Assembly: GCA_003669585.1 (NCBI GenBank)
Contig: QWOQ01000005.1
Span: 776,502 to 840,501, forward strand
Reading direction: 5' to 3'
Length of the DNA: 64,000 nt
From: Planctomycetota bacterium
Lineage (GTDB): Bacteria; Planctomycetota; Planctomycetia; Pirellulales; UBA1268
The position numbers were made by a program, and so were the translations under genes. Each line of letters opens with the position of its first letter. Position 1 is the first letter of the stretch. Under the pieces are notes generated by a model. That model was given only the letters and a program-made list of their open reading frames with translations, was not told the DNA's origin and did no database searches. Shown here piece by piece: positions 27,523 through 38,218 of the stretch.

Positions 27523-29349
27523 ATGATGAACTTGCTTCAATCGTTTCACTCGCTTCATACGATTTACACACTCACTTTTAAACGGCCTCGATGTGCCGCT
27601 CTCCTTGTGAGTATCGTATTCCAGCTACTGGCAGTCATCCTGACTCCGCAGCTGGCGGTCAACGGCCAAAGCCTGTTGCCCGATCAGGATCTCTACGACT
27701 TTCAACTTTTTGCCCCACCAGATCTGCAAGAGTATGAAATTCATCCCGAGGCAAGTGAGGGAATGTTTTTTACATACGACCGACTTTATTTAGGGATTAC
27801 AGTCCCTCATTACAGAGAGGTTGCCACCACCAACTCCGGAAATTACCTCATTCCTCAGTATCCAATTTCACCGCAGACCGTTGCAAAACTCAATAACGAC
27901 AACATCGCAGCCTCTTCTTCCACAACCGGTGGCAGTGGCACTGGCATCATTGGCGGACTCTATACATTTGGCGCTGATCCACTCCAACTTGATCTCAGAA
28001 GCAATTGGATGAAAACTGCTATGTCGTGGGGCAATCGATACGAAGGTGGTTGGATCTACGATCATCGCGGCATGCTTTTTAGCTACTTCGATAGCGGTTT
28101 TCAGGAACAACAGTTCCAATCGCTCACGGAATTTGCGGCAAGTTCTCCAACGCAGATCTTAACTCAAAGCCAAGCGTCGGGGGGTAACAACGGTGGTGGC
28201 GGAGTCGGCGGCCAATCCATACCGCAGACCACAACCACAATCACGGCAGTCAGTCCGCCACCAGACCATCTGATCGCTCAAAAACTCACGCAGAAAAATG
28301 AAACACGAATTCAAAGCGCTGGGGCTGCCTACATCATTCGTAAGGAACTCGGTGGAAGAGGAAGCCGCTCAACGGCAAGGTTTGCATTTGGACCGAGGTT
28401 TCTTCAAGTTGAAGATCGCTTTACGTTGGGATACGAGAGCAATCAGTATCGCTTTAACGTGGCTGGCGGAGCCGGCAACACCGGTGGGCAGCAGGGTGGG
28501 CAGCAGGGTGGACAGCAGGGTGGACAGCAGGGTGGACAGCAGGGTGGTGTCGGTGGCCAGGCAGGAGGCGGTAATATCAATAACGGTTTCGCTCAACGCT
28601 CTGCTGGAGATGCTTTTGAAATCACGGGCATCGATTCAATTACTGGGCAGGGGGCTGGCACTCCGCTTCAGGCCGGACTCTGGCAGACTTACACCACCAA
28701 CAACATGGTTGGCCCAGAATTTTCAGTACTCTTTCAAGCGGATCGAGGACGCTGGACCTATTCGAGCGAATTCAAATTCACGGCTGCATTCAACTGGCAA
28801 AATAATATCTATCGGGGCTCAAATTTTCCAGAAAGTCTCGGTGCCGATTACCTCCGCGCAACATTTACTCCAGCAACCACACTCACGCAGACCTTGGGAA
28901 CAGCAACTCCTGTAACGATCGAGCCGCCTCCGCTTTTCCTGCAGCTCTATGGCGTCGCTCAACAAAATACAACGAATACTTCCGACTACCGGTTCAACTT
29001 CTCCCCCATTGGTGAATGGAGATTCGGTGCCAAGTATAGGGTAAGCCAGGCAATTAGTCTCAATGCGGGATACACCGGTATGTGGATGGCAGGGATCGCG
29101 AGGGCATCTACCAATACTGGGTATCGGACTGATCAAAAATCGGTCAAGTATGCCGAGCCGCTGCGTCCCTTGGAAACGCCGAGCAGCACAAACCCTTGGG
29201 TCGTCAAAACAACTGGACAGCTTTTTCCAGGCAGCCCAATCGGCTCAGAAAAACCTAATCCAACCTACAACCGAATCGGTCCCGCAGACGGTCAAACGGA
29301 ATATGTCTTCACAAACGGCCTCGACTTCGGTGTAGAAGTGAAATACTAA
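27523..29349 (+). CDS. Secreted beta-barrel-type protein (planctomycete BBP7-like)
   Basis: About 608 residues from the ATG at 27523, with a signal peptide (CAALLVSIVFQLLAVILTPQLAVNGQ). Alternating hydrophobic and polar residues, aromatic strand ends (YRFNVAGG, RFNFSPIGEWRFGAKYRVSQAISLNAGYTGMW) and a C-terminus ending in GLDFGVEVKY fit an outer-membrane beta-barrel of the BBP7-like type found in planctomycetes. The middle has a Gly/Gln run of five GQQG units (DNA 28486-28545). No ligand can be named. The stop overlaps the convergent thioesterase stop by four bases. Confidence 0.7.
   Translation: MMNLLQSFHSLHTIYTLTFKRPRCAALLVSIVFQLLAVILTPQLAVNGQSLLPDQDLYDFQLFAPPDLQEYEIHPEASEGMFFTYDRLYLGITVPHYREVATTNSGNYLIPQYPISPQTVAKLNNDNIAASSSTTGGSGTGIIGGLYTFGADPLQLDLRSNWMKTAMSWGNRYEGGWIYDHRGMLFSYFDSGFQEQQFQSLTEFAASSPTQILTQSQASGGNNGGGGVGGQSIPQTTTTITAVSPPPDHLIAQKLTQKNETRIQSAGAAYIIRKELGGRGSRSTARFAFGPRFLQVEDRFTLGYESNQYRFNVAGGAGNTGGQQGGQQGGQQGGQQGGQQGGVGGQAGGGNINNGFAQRSAGDAFEITGIDSITGQGAGTPLQAGLWQTYTTNNMVGPEFSVLFQADRGRWTYSSEFKFTAAFNWQNNIYRGSNFPESLGADYLRATFTPATTLTQTLGTATPVTIEPPPLFLQLYGVAQQNTTNTSDYRFNFSPIGEWRFGAKYRVSQAISLNAGYTGMWMAGIARASTNTGYRTDQKSVKYAEPLRPLETPSSTNPWVVKTTGQLFPGSPIGSEKPNPTYNRIGPADGQTEYVFTNGLDFGVEVKY
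28486..28545 (+). repeat. Minisatellite, five 12-base units encoding GQQG
   Basis: Five consecutive copies of GG(G/A)CAGCAGGGT, the first two with GGG and the last three with GGA. They lie in frame and encode a flexible Gly/Gln loop. Such repeats often vary in copy number by slippage without breaking the frame. Confidence 0.95.
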
Positions 29350-29819
29350 TCCGAAAGCCAGTCTGCTGTTGCGCCACGAACTTGTGAGAGTTTTCCAAGT
29401 CGCTCGCGTAGCGGCTCCCAAAGATTGCTCTCGCTCACTGCAACGGTCGTGAGAAACGGTATTGGAATCCCTTTTTCATCGATCTGAACAAATCCCAAAA
29501 GACCGTCCATCCATGGCAGTCCGCCCGATTCCAAGGGCATTCCAACGACACCCACGACCAGATACGCCTGACGTACTTGTAATACTGCACCGCGAATTTC
29601 GACAAGTGTTCCAACGCGAACAGGCTGTCGACACTCGATCGAAACCACGCGACGTAACAGCAGGTTTGCTTCTTCTCCAACGGCTCGACAAGCGGTGGCA
29701 TACGACGCTTCCAGGGCAAATCGCATCAAACTTCCGGCGTAGAGCGTACTGTGGTGGTTGGAATCGGCCGGAAGAACCAATCGATGGCTTGTCGTCTCTG
29801 ATCGATCGTTCATCATCAT
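29346..29819 (-). CDS. Hotdog-fold acyl-CoA thioesterase-like protein
   Basis: 157 residues with the acyl-CoA hydrolase pattern RLVLPADSNHHSTLYAGSLM followed by RFALEASYATACRA and a later RVGTLVEIRGAVLQV. In this family Asn/Asp and His near the helix act on the thioester of acyl-CoA or acyl-ACP. The substrate is open. It lies 211 bases downstream of the FAAL-ACP-oxoamine synthase gene on the same strand, which makes an acyl-thioester editing or release role attractive but unproven. The 3' end overlaps the convergent barrel gene by four bases. Confidence 0.8.
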   Translation of the reverse strand: MMMNDRSETTSHRLVLPADSNHHSTLYAGSLMRFALEASYATACRAVGEEANLLLRRVVSIECRQPVRVGTLVEIRGAVLQVRQAYLVVGVVGMPLESGGLPWMDGLLGFVQIDEKGIPIPFLTTVAVSESNLWEPLRERLGKLSQVRGATADWLSD

Positions 29820-30030
29820 AATTTTCCCACTCGATGTCGGCTGAAGGCTCGATACCCGGAATCTCTGTATTGCCCTAAGGCTCGACTCTCTTGAACCTAG
29901 TACTGTGCGCGGCTTGAACTTCTGTTTGAACGTACCGCATGAGAGCCGATTTGCGAACAGACTCTCAAGGGCGACCGGGGTTTTGAGAACGGATCATCCG
30001 CCTGCCGCAATTAAAAAGATACAGGAACTC

Positions 30031-33000
30031 TCATTTACGAGCCGTGTTCGCCGTTGAATGCACCGAGGCTCGCTGCGATTCGGGACTCGAAATAGTTCCT
30101 GAGCGATCGAAACCAATCGCAGCTATCTCTTCGGACAGAGCCATTACCGTCTCGCGAATCTGCGAGGGAGTATGAACTGAGCTGATAAAAAATCTCAGTC
30201 GCGCCGCGCTCTCTTCGACCGCCGGATAGAGAATCGGCTGCACGTTAATGCCACGAGTAAAAAGTGCCTTTGATACTTTGAGGCAAGCCACCGAATTTCC
30301 AAGAATAATCGGGATGATTGCCGTGCCGCCCGACATTCCTGTATTTAATCCGGCCGCTTTTGCCAGATCCAAGAAGAGTTCGGCGTTGGCTCGCAACACC
30401 GTCACTCGATTGGGTTCACGCTCAAGCACGCGAATTGCCGCAAGTGCGGCTCCGGCAGATGCAGGCGGCATGCCGCAAGCATAGACAAACCCTGGCGTCG
30501 TGTATTTGAGCCACTTTACAAGTGCATGACTCCCGGCAATATAACCACCGCAACTTCCCAAGCCCTTTGAGAGCGTACCCATCAGCAAATCGATGTCGTG
30601 AGGATCACATCCATAGTGTTCGGCAATGCCTCGACCGTGAGACCCCATGACTGCCGTGCCATGGCAGTCATCGACCATCAGAAGAGCCTTATGATGCTTT
30701 GCGACCTGAATGAACTGTGGCAAATTGGCAAAGTCGCCGTCCATGCTGTAGACGCCTTCAATCACCACAAGTACGCGACGGTATTCTCCACGAATCTGCC
30801 TCAGGAGCTTATCGGCAGCCTCGGCATCGTTGTGCGAAAAAGCGCGCCTTCTGGCCCCCGAAAGAATTGCGCCTTGCATGAGGCTGTTATGGGCAAGACT
30901 GTCGTGAAGGACAAGATCGCCCGGCCCCACCACATGGCCGATCACCGTTTCGTTCGTCGCATGGCCACCGACAAATACGATCGCATCTTCCATACCAAAG
31001 AAATCGGCAATCTTTCGCTCGAGTTCTCCGTGAATTACTTTTTCACCCGACACAAGACGACTCGCTGATACGCTCGTGCCGTATCGATCGATTGCCGCCT
31101 TGGCACCGGCCATCACAGCTGGGTCTCCGGACATGCCAACGTAGTTATAAGTAGACCAACTCACCATCTCGCGACCGGCGATTTTCGTTCGATCGAGTGC
31201 GATTCCTTCGTGAACTGTAAAATAGGGGCTCTCGAATCCGGCTGCTTTCGCCATGGAAAGAGTCTGCTCAAGCGTTCGCACTTCTGGAAACTGTGCGATG
31301 TCGTAGCAGTCTGAAGCAATTTGTTTTTCCGGGGGAGTGATTGGTGCGAGGGTTACGTTTCCAACCGGAAGATAGTCGAGAATCGCCGCAGCCACTTCCC
31401 GGCACGTTTCGATACTCGGAAGAACCTGTTCGGGAAACCGCCCGCCAAATGTCTCCTCAAGGCTCGCGATAATCTCCATGCGTTCAAGCGAATCGAGTCC
31501 GAGTTCCACGATATTTGTATCTTCCGAAAGTTCGACAGCCCGCTCTTTTGCAATCTGTCGAACATGCTTGTAAACCGCCTGAAGCACTTCTTCTGGAATC
31601 TCCCGGCTCGAAGACACCTGCGTTCCAACAGACCGTTGACGCGAGAGCCTAGGAAGCGTTTCACTTGAAACTTTTGTCTTGCTCTCAGACTCAATCGGAG
31701 TTTCTACCGGAGCGAGCCAGCCGACATACTGTTCAACCAAATCGAGTGATCCATCCAAAAACTGCTGCTTACAAGAATGTCGCTGGATCTTTCCACTGCT
31801 CGTTTTTGGAATGCTGTTGGGCCGAACCATCACGATCGCTTCAACGACAAGTTCGTGTTCACTGGCCAAGCGACGACGAATCGCATCGAATGCGCCGGTA
31901 ATTTCTCCGGGTTCACGGCGACCTCGTTCAAGTTCTGCAATCACCACAATCCGTTCACGTCCATCAATATCTACTGAAAATGCAGCCACCGAACCGGCTC
32001 GCACAATCGAACTTGCAGCTTCCACAGAATGCTCAATGTCCTGCGGATAATGATTTCGACCGCGAATAATGATGAGGTCTTTGAGCCGTCCGGTAACAAA
32101 CAATTCGCTGTGATCAAAAAAGCCAAGGTCGCCAGTTCGCAGATAAGGACCTGGGTTCACCTGAAGGAAGCCGCCGGGAACCTGCTTGATAATCGCTCTA
32201 AACGAGTGTTCCGTCGCATCCGTTCGATTCCAGTACCCCTGCGCAACGCTCGGTCCACTGACCCAAATTTCACCGACTTTTCCTGGAGGCAAGGCTTCGC
32301 ATGAATTGGGATCGACGATGACAACGTCTTGGCCGTCAAGCTCGCGGCCACTTCCGACGAGCCGGCGTGTTCCCGGTGCAAATGCTGAACGAGAAAGTGC
32401 TAAGCCTGTTTCAATCGACGCAGCATCAAATGAACGTATGACAGGAGGCTCAAATTTCATGCCGCCGGTGACAATCAACGTGCTTTCCGCAAGACCGTAA
32501 CAAGGGTAGAAGGCTTCGCGTCTGAATCCACATGGCCCGAATGCATCACAGAAGGCATCGATCGTTTCCGGCCGTACCGGTTCGGCTCCGTTAAACGCTA
32601 AAGACCAGCTTGAAAGATCGAGCGATGCCCGCTGCTGTGGCGTAATCTTTCGCACGCACAATTCGTACGCAAAATTTGGTCCACCGCTGATTGTGGCCCG
32701 ATACTTGGAGATTGCATGGAGCCATCGAAATGGCTTTTGTAAAAATGCTACCGGGGACATGAGCACATTGAATTTTCCACTGTACAGCGGAACAAGAATT
32801 CCACCAATCAAACCCATGTCATGAAAACTCGGCAGCCACAGCACACTCGATTGCGAACGGGTGATCTCAAAAGCCTGCATGATTCGCAGCGAGTTATGAA
32901 GCAGATTTCGATGCGAGAGCATGACGCCTTTGGGAGTGCCGGTCGAGCCGCTGGTGTATTGCAAAAAGGCGAGAGTACTGCCGTCGATCGCCGGACGATT

Positions 33001-33507
33001 CCATCGATCGGCCCACTCGGGCTCGATTTCTCCGTCCACTTTCCATACGAGTCGTTTAAGACAAGGAGTGTCGGTTCGAAGAGCGTCGAATCGATCGAGT
33101 ACATCACGGGTTGTGAGTGCCACCGCAGCGTTTGCATCTGAGGCAATTGCCTCGATTCGTTCCACGGAGCGATTCTTTCTCGGTGGATAAGCCGGAACCG
33201 CAATCGCTCCACCGTAAAGACATCCCATGAACCCAGAAATGAATTCCAGCCCGGGGGGATAGAGAAGCAGAATGCGTTTGCCAGTCATCCCTTGTGAGAC
33301 AAGCCACGCTCCCACCGCTCGAGCCTTGCGATCGAGTTCGCAATACGTGGTATTGAGTTCCTCGTTCTCACCATCCACAAGAAACGTGAATGCTCGGTCG
33401 TGAGGCCGATAACTCGCCCGCTGTCGAAGCAAGTCGACAAGGGTCGGGGCAAATGTCGTCTCTGTATTTGTTTCCTGCATCAGTGCCCCACGTCGTGGAC
33501 GACTCAA
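30031..33507 (-). CDS. Fatty acyl-AMP ligase / ACP / alpha-oxoamine synthase fusion
   Basis: 1158 residues in three parts. (1) FAAL, about 20-600: YTSGSTGTPKG at 184-194, PSFHDMGLIGG near 226-236, YGLAEST at 337-343 and SIPKTSSGKIQR with the catalytic Lys near 573. It activates fatty acids as acyl-AMP. (2) ACP, about 640-715: LGLDSLE with the phosphopantetheine Ser673. (3) PLP-dependent alpha-oxoamine synthase, about 760-1130: HDSLAHNS, VDDCHGTAVMG (His949) and GTLSKGLGS with PLP Lys981. It should condense the ACP-bound acyl chain with an amino acid with loss of CO2, giving a 3-keto amino lipid. The amino acid (Ser, Gly or Ala) is not readable. A Met at residue 10 is an alternative start. Confidence 0.92.
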   Translation of the reverse strand: MSRPRRGALMQETNTETTFAPTLVDLLRQRASYRPHDRAFTFLVDGENEELNTTYCELDRKARAVGAWLVSQGMTGKRILLLYPPGLEFISGFMGCLYGGAIAVPAYPPRKNRSVERIEAIASDANAAVALTTRDVLDRFDALRTDTPCLKRLVWKVDGEIEPEWADRWNRPAIDGSTLAFLQYTSGSTGTPKGVMLSHRNLLHNSLRIMQAFEITRSQSSVLWLPSFHDMGLIGGILVPLYSGKFNVLMSPVAFLQKPFRWLHAISKYRATISGGPNFAYELCVRKITPQQRASLDLSSWSLAFNGAEPVRPETIDAFCDAFGPCGFRREAFYPCYGLAESTLIVTGGMKFEPPVIRSFDAASIETGLALSRSAFAPGTRRLVGSGRELDGQDVVIVDPNSCEALPPGKVGEIWVSGPSVAQGYWNRTDATEHSFRAIIKQVPGGFLQVNPGPYLRTGDLGFFDHSELFVTGRLKDLIIIRGRNHYPQDIEHSVEAASSIVRAGSVAAFSVDIDGRERIVVIAELERGRREPGEITGAFDAIRRRLASEHELVVEAIVMVRPNSIPKTSSGKIQRHSCKQQFLDGSLDLVEQYVGWLAPVETPIESESKTKVSSETLPRLSRQRSVGTQVSSSREIPEEVLQAVYKHVRQIAKERAVELSEDTNIVELGLDSLERMEIIASLEETFGGRFPEQVLPSIETCREVAAAILDYLPVGNVTLAPITPPEKQIASDCYDIAQFPEVRTLEQTLSMAKAAGFESPYFTVHEGIALDRTKIAGREMVSWSTYNYVGMSGDPAVMAGAKAAIDRYGTSVSASRLVSGEKVIHGELERKIADFFGMEDAIVFVGGHATNETVIGHVVGPGDLVLHDSLAHNSLMQGAILSGARRRAFSHNDAEAADKLLRQIRGEYRRVLVVIEGVYSMDGDFANLPQFIQVAKHHKALLMVDDCHGTAVMGSHGRGIAEHYGCDPHDIDLLMGTLSKGLGSCGGYIAGSHALVKWLKYTTPGFVYACGMPPASAGAALAAIRVLEREPNRVTVLRANAELFLDLAKAAGLNTGMSGGTAIIPIILGNSVACLKVSKALFTRGINVQPILYPAVEESAARLRFFISSVHTPSQIRETVMALSEEIAAIGFDRSGTISSPESQRASVHSTANTARK

Positions 33508-33950
33508 ACCTAATCAAACGATCACGTACTGTCTGGTGCTGACTGTCAACGTTCTCTTACCGACGGACTCTTTCCACCTGCCCAACACCAAATCCGTTCC
33601 AGCATTCCTGCACGCAAGCGGTACTACCTGCACGTACATGAAAAACCAGACTCACTGGAAAATCGGCAGATGGACCGGGTAGAACACAATTCTATTACGC
33701 CACGACCAAACAATCGGAACGAGCGATACGCTGGGAAAGAGAGGAGACGAGATTATCTCCTTTACGAAACGAAAATCGTAGATACGACTTACATTGTATG
33801 CGTCACAACGATTGTGCAGGCTACAAAATTTTTCCCAGACACTTGGGCGATCACCTAGCAATGAATTCAATCGTCCTCTTTACAGAGAACGCTATCGAAG
33901 GTTTCGACTATGTGCTTTCGAGAAACCCTTCGGTCAAACAATCCCTTGTT
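33508..33950. other. Intergenic region of 443 bases with a hairpin
   Basis: It lies upstream of the FAAL fusion and downstream of a small minus-strand gene. One inverted repeat stands out: 33740-33747 pairs with 33756-33763 over eight positions (one G-T pair), with an eight-base loop; a four-base ACGA/TCGT hairpin follows at 33769-33779. On the minus strand the larger hairpin is followed by CTTTCCC, which is too poor in T to be a convincing terminator. No reading frame here looks genuine. Confidence 0.4.
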
Positions 33951-34178
33951 TTAGACCCACTTTCGCTTTGAGACATTTTCAACACGATCGTGAAAGTTTC
34001 CAAGAAGACCGCCAATCACATCCCATCGATCAACTCGCCGAACTTCGATGTCGCCTTGTTCATTCACTCGCACCAGACAGGTGTCGGTAAGGCCGACGCG
34101 ATGAAGTTCTTCGGAAGATACTTCCCCAGGCTCAAGCAGGCCCATCAGCGTGTGTCCTGTCATTTCAATAAATCGCAT
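33951..34178 (-). CDS. Small conserved-looking planctomycete protein
   Basis: About 75 residues from the ATG at 34178 (MRFIEMTGHTLMGLLEPGEV); the frame is open 18 codons earlier. The sequence is compact and soluble, with LHRVGLTDTCLVRVNEQGDIEVRRVDRWDVIGGLLGNFHDRV. It reads like a small folded domain, and I believe proteins of this pattern occur in other planctomycetes, but I know no function. It sits alone on the minus strand, 158 bases downstream of rsmA. Confidence 0.6.
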   Translation of the reverse strand: MRFIEMTGHTLMGLLEPGEVSSEELHRVGLTDTCLVRVNEQGDIEVRRVDRWDVIGGLLGNFHDRVENVSKRKWV

Positions 34179-34336
34179 GGTTCCCTCTCCACTCAATCGC
34201 TCGTGAATCGCTGCCGTTCTCTCCCCTCGCACCTTTCCGAAGGTTTTCCCGTGCGGAGCATTACGTTAACGAACCCAAGGCGTTCCTTCAATCGATCGCT
34301 CTTTCGTAGCGCGATCGCACGAATCCTCAGGACATT

Positions 34337-35344
34337 CTACGACTGGTACTCGACACCAGCACCGAGTAAGTCCGAGTAGAGACGTTCTAGTACGACAAAT
34401 TGTTGTGGTTCAATTTCTTCTGCTCGCATCGTGTCGGGAAAACTCAACCGTGCAAATACTTCTGATACCACACGCTTGGCACGATCATCTTTTTTTCCGC
34501 CTGCCATTGACACAAGCACTCCTTTGAGATGTTTGCGCCGATGACAGAATACGGTTCGAATGAACTCATGAAACCGTTTTCGATTCTCAATTGTGGAACG
34601 AAGGCGATCATCCACATCCAATCTTACAATTGCTGACTCCACTTTGGGTCGCGGCCAGAAAACGTTTGGTGGAAGAATTCGAACAATCTCACTGCGACAC
34701 TGGCTGCCAACCCACACCGACAAAGCGTTATACGCGTGACACGCTGGACCGCTGGTCATTCGTTCAGCCAATTCCCTCTGCACCGTCACGACAGCGCAGT
34801 CAAAAGTACGGTCGAGTTCCAACAGATTTGAAAGTACAGGTGTCGCAACACAAAATGGAAGGTTGGCCACAAGCATGAATCGACCGCTGGGCGACTGGGC
34901 AAGTGATTCTGAGACTGCGTCGGTAAGACTCTTGGCAAGAGTATGCTTCGATTCAAGGGCGTCGCACTCTAGTAGGGTGACATTTTTGCAATTCACGAGT
35001 TGTTCTCGAGCAAGTTGCGCCAGTCGACGATCAATTTCCACCGTGATCACACGCCCAGCCAACGGTGAAAGCCTGCAGGTAAGCGCTGCGGTTCCCGTAC
35101 CGACTTCGAGCACAACATCGTCTGGTCGTAAATTGACTGAACGGATCGCTAAATCGATCAAGTTGAGGTCGACAAGAAAATTCTGCCCTCGCTTAGGATC
35201 AATTGTAAAACCGACTTCCTCAAACCACTGTTTGAGGTACGAAGTTGTCTGTCGGGGCGATCCCTCACCTCGAGACTGCAGGTCTTCAGAACTCGAGCGA
35301 TTGTTTTCATGCAACGATGGTTGGTCTGTCTGTTGGTCCTTCAT
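34337..35344 (-). CDS. rsmA: 16S rRNA dimethyladenosine transferase RsmA (KsgA)
   Basis: This enzyme dimethylates two adjacent adenines in the 3' hairpin of 16S rRNA (A1518/A1519 in E. coli). Features: KRGQNFLVDLNLIDLAI, SAM motif I VVLEVGTGTAALT, VITVEIDRRLA, and motif IV VANLPFCVATPVL, where Phe replaces the more common Tyr of NLPY. Phe at this position still allows base stacking. The N-terminus has about 40 Ser/Glu-rich residues before the conserved part. The start overlaps the ribE stop by four bases, so the two are translationally coupled. Confidence 0.92.
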   Translation of the reverse strand: MKDQQTDQPSLHENNRSSSEDLQSRGEGSPRQTTSYLKQWFEEVGFTIDPKRGQNFLVDLNLIDLAIRSVNLRPDDVVLEVGTGTAALTCRLSPLAGRVITVEIDRRLAQLAREQLVNCKNVTLLECDALESKHTLAKSLTDAVSESLAQSPSGRFMLVANLPFCVATPVLSNLLELDRTFDCAVVTVQRELAERMTSGPACHAYNALSVWVGSQCRSEIVRILPPNVFWPRPKVESAIVRLDVDDRLRSTIENRKRFHEFIRTVFCHRRKHLKGVLVSMAGGKKDDRAKRVVSEVFARLSFPDTMRAEEIEPQQFVVLERLYSDLLGAGVEYQS

Positions 35345-35961
35345 TCGCTCGACCTCTGCGATGATGGAATTGTTTTAGTACTGAGCCAACGTGCAACATA
35401 TTTGAAGACTAGGTCAGTCTCAAGATTTACTTCTTTGCCGATCTCGAGTTGTCCCAAGTTCGTAACCATCAGAGTATGTGGTATCAGTGCCACGCTGAAC
35501 GCATCGTCGCCGACGTCGACCACGGTCAGACTTACGCCATCAATCGCAACGGATCCCTTGGGTGCCATTTGGGCGACGAGTTCGCGTGCTGCAGTCAACC
35601 AACAAGTCGACCAGGAACCGAGAGTCTCCATCCGCGTTAGTCTTCCTACCCCGTCCACGTGTCCGGTCACCACATGACCGCCGAGACGATCATCCCATTT
35701 CATTGCTCGCTCAAGGTTGACGGCATTTCCAACAACAAGCCTGCCAATGGATGTTTTGGAAAGTGTTTCGGGACCGGCCTCGAAGATCAGTGTTTCATCG
35801 CTGTGACCGACTACCGAAAGACAGCATCCGTTGATCGACACGCTGTCACCGATCGTACTTTCACCCGCGAGGCTCCCTGCAGCAATCGAGATACGAATAC
35901 TGGGCCCATCAGGCATTGTCTCGGTAATGGTTCCCATCCGTTCAATCAATCCGGTGAACAC
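35341..35961 (-). CDS. ribE: Riboflavin synthase alpha chain RibE
   Basis: Riboflavin synthase dismutates two 6,7-dimethyl-8-ribityllumazine molecules to riboflavin. The N-terminus MFTGLIERMGTI is diagnostic. Two lumazine-binding repeats follow: DSVSINGCCLSVV and LGGHVVTGHVDGVG in the first half, and GSVAIDGVSLTVVDVGDDAFSV plus IPHT in the second. 206 residues is normal. The stop overlaps the rsmA start by four bases. I looked for an FMN riboswitch upstream and did not find one. Confidence 0.96.
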   Translation of the reverse strand: MFTGLIERMGTITETMPDGPSIRISIAAGSLAGESTIGDSVSINGCCLSVVGHSDETLIFEAGPETLSKTSIGRLVVGNAVNLERAMKWDDRLGGHVVTGHVDGVGRLTRMETLGSWSTCWLTAARELVAQMAPKGSVAIDGVSLTVVDVGDDAFSVALIPHTLMVTNLGQLEIGKEVNLETDLVFKYVARWLSTKTIPSSQRSSE

Positions 35962-37618
<1,657 letters not shown>

Positions 37619-37697
37619 TCTTTTTTTCTGGACATAGTATTGTGTTTTTTCTCTTTCGAACTGTCTCACTTCAAATCATTCACACTACTGGTTCTGT

Positions 37698-37701
37698 GGA
37701 G
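37698..37701 (+). promoter_or_regulatory. Shine-Dalgarno site supporting a TTG start
   Basis: GGAG lies eight bases before the TTG at 37710. No ATG or GTG in frame comes before the first membrane segment, so TTG is the likely start. Confidence 0.5.
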
Positions 37702-37709
37702 AATTCGTA

Positions 37710-38156
37710 TTGAATTCAACCGAAACGAGTTCCCCTCTCACTGACAGCCTTTGGTTTTGGATCGCCTGTTTTGCGACCATGGCGCTGGTGGGTCTTTTCG
37801 TCATCGGGCCAAAATTTGATCGACGTCAGCGACAGATCGAGAACCGTTTTTTAGGCAGAGAACATCTCGCTGCGCAGCGAACACAACTTTTAAAGGAATC
37901 GCCTTTCAATCCTCAGCACGAAGCAACCGCAAACGATCCTGTGATTATTCAATCCGACCAATCGCATCACACTCCTCCAATCGTTCCGCTGTGGCCTCTT
38001 GCAAGCCTATCGCTTGTTCTCATTTTGATTTCAAGCCTGATGCTTTTTCGGGAGCGGCAGCGATTGAGCGTGCTCGTGGCTGCAGACAAGATCCGATCGC
38101 ATGCTCACAGCGGTACTCTGAAAGACGTTTCCGCCGAGTCTGTTGATGTCGGTTGA
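37710..38156 (+). CDS. Small membrane protein with two membrane segments, TTG start
   Basis: 148 residues. The first membrane segment (about 14-33, LWFWIACFATMALVGLFVIG) is followed by a charged stretch (KFDRRQRQIENRFLGREHLAAQR) and a second segment (about 93-110, PLWPLASLSLVLILISSLML). The C-terminus is short and polar. I recognise no family. It follows enolase by 91 bases on the same strand and is convergent with the VWA gene. The start is TTG with a good Shine-Dalgarno site. Function unknown. Confidence 0.6.
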   Translation: MNSTETSSPLTDSLWFWIACFATMALVGLFVIGPKFDRRQRQIENRFLGREHLAAQRTQLLKESPFNPQHEATANDPVIIQSDQSHHTPPIVPLWPLASLSLVLILISSLMLFRERQRLSVLVAADKIRSHAHSGTLKDVSAESVDVG

Positions 38157-38218
38157 TCTCTCAACTCGCAGGCCGTGCTTTTCGTTCACACTCTTAACGT
38201 ATTCAGAACCTGAAAACG

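Noticed and set aside
16829..33507. bioB and the oxoamine synthase fusion as one biotin pathway
   Set aside because: They are 12 kb apart on opposite strands, and a fatty acyl-AMP ligase is not the expected pimelate activator. Kept only as a remote alternative.
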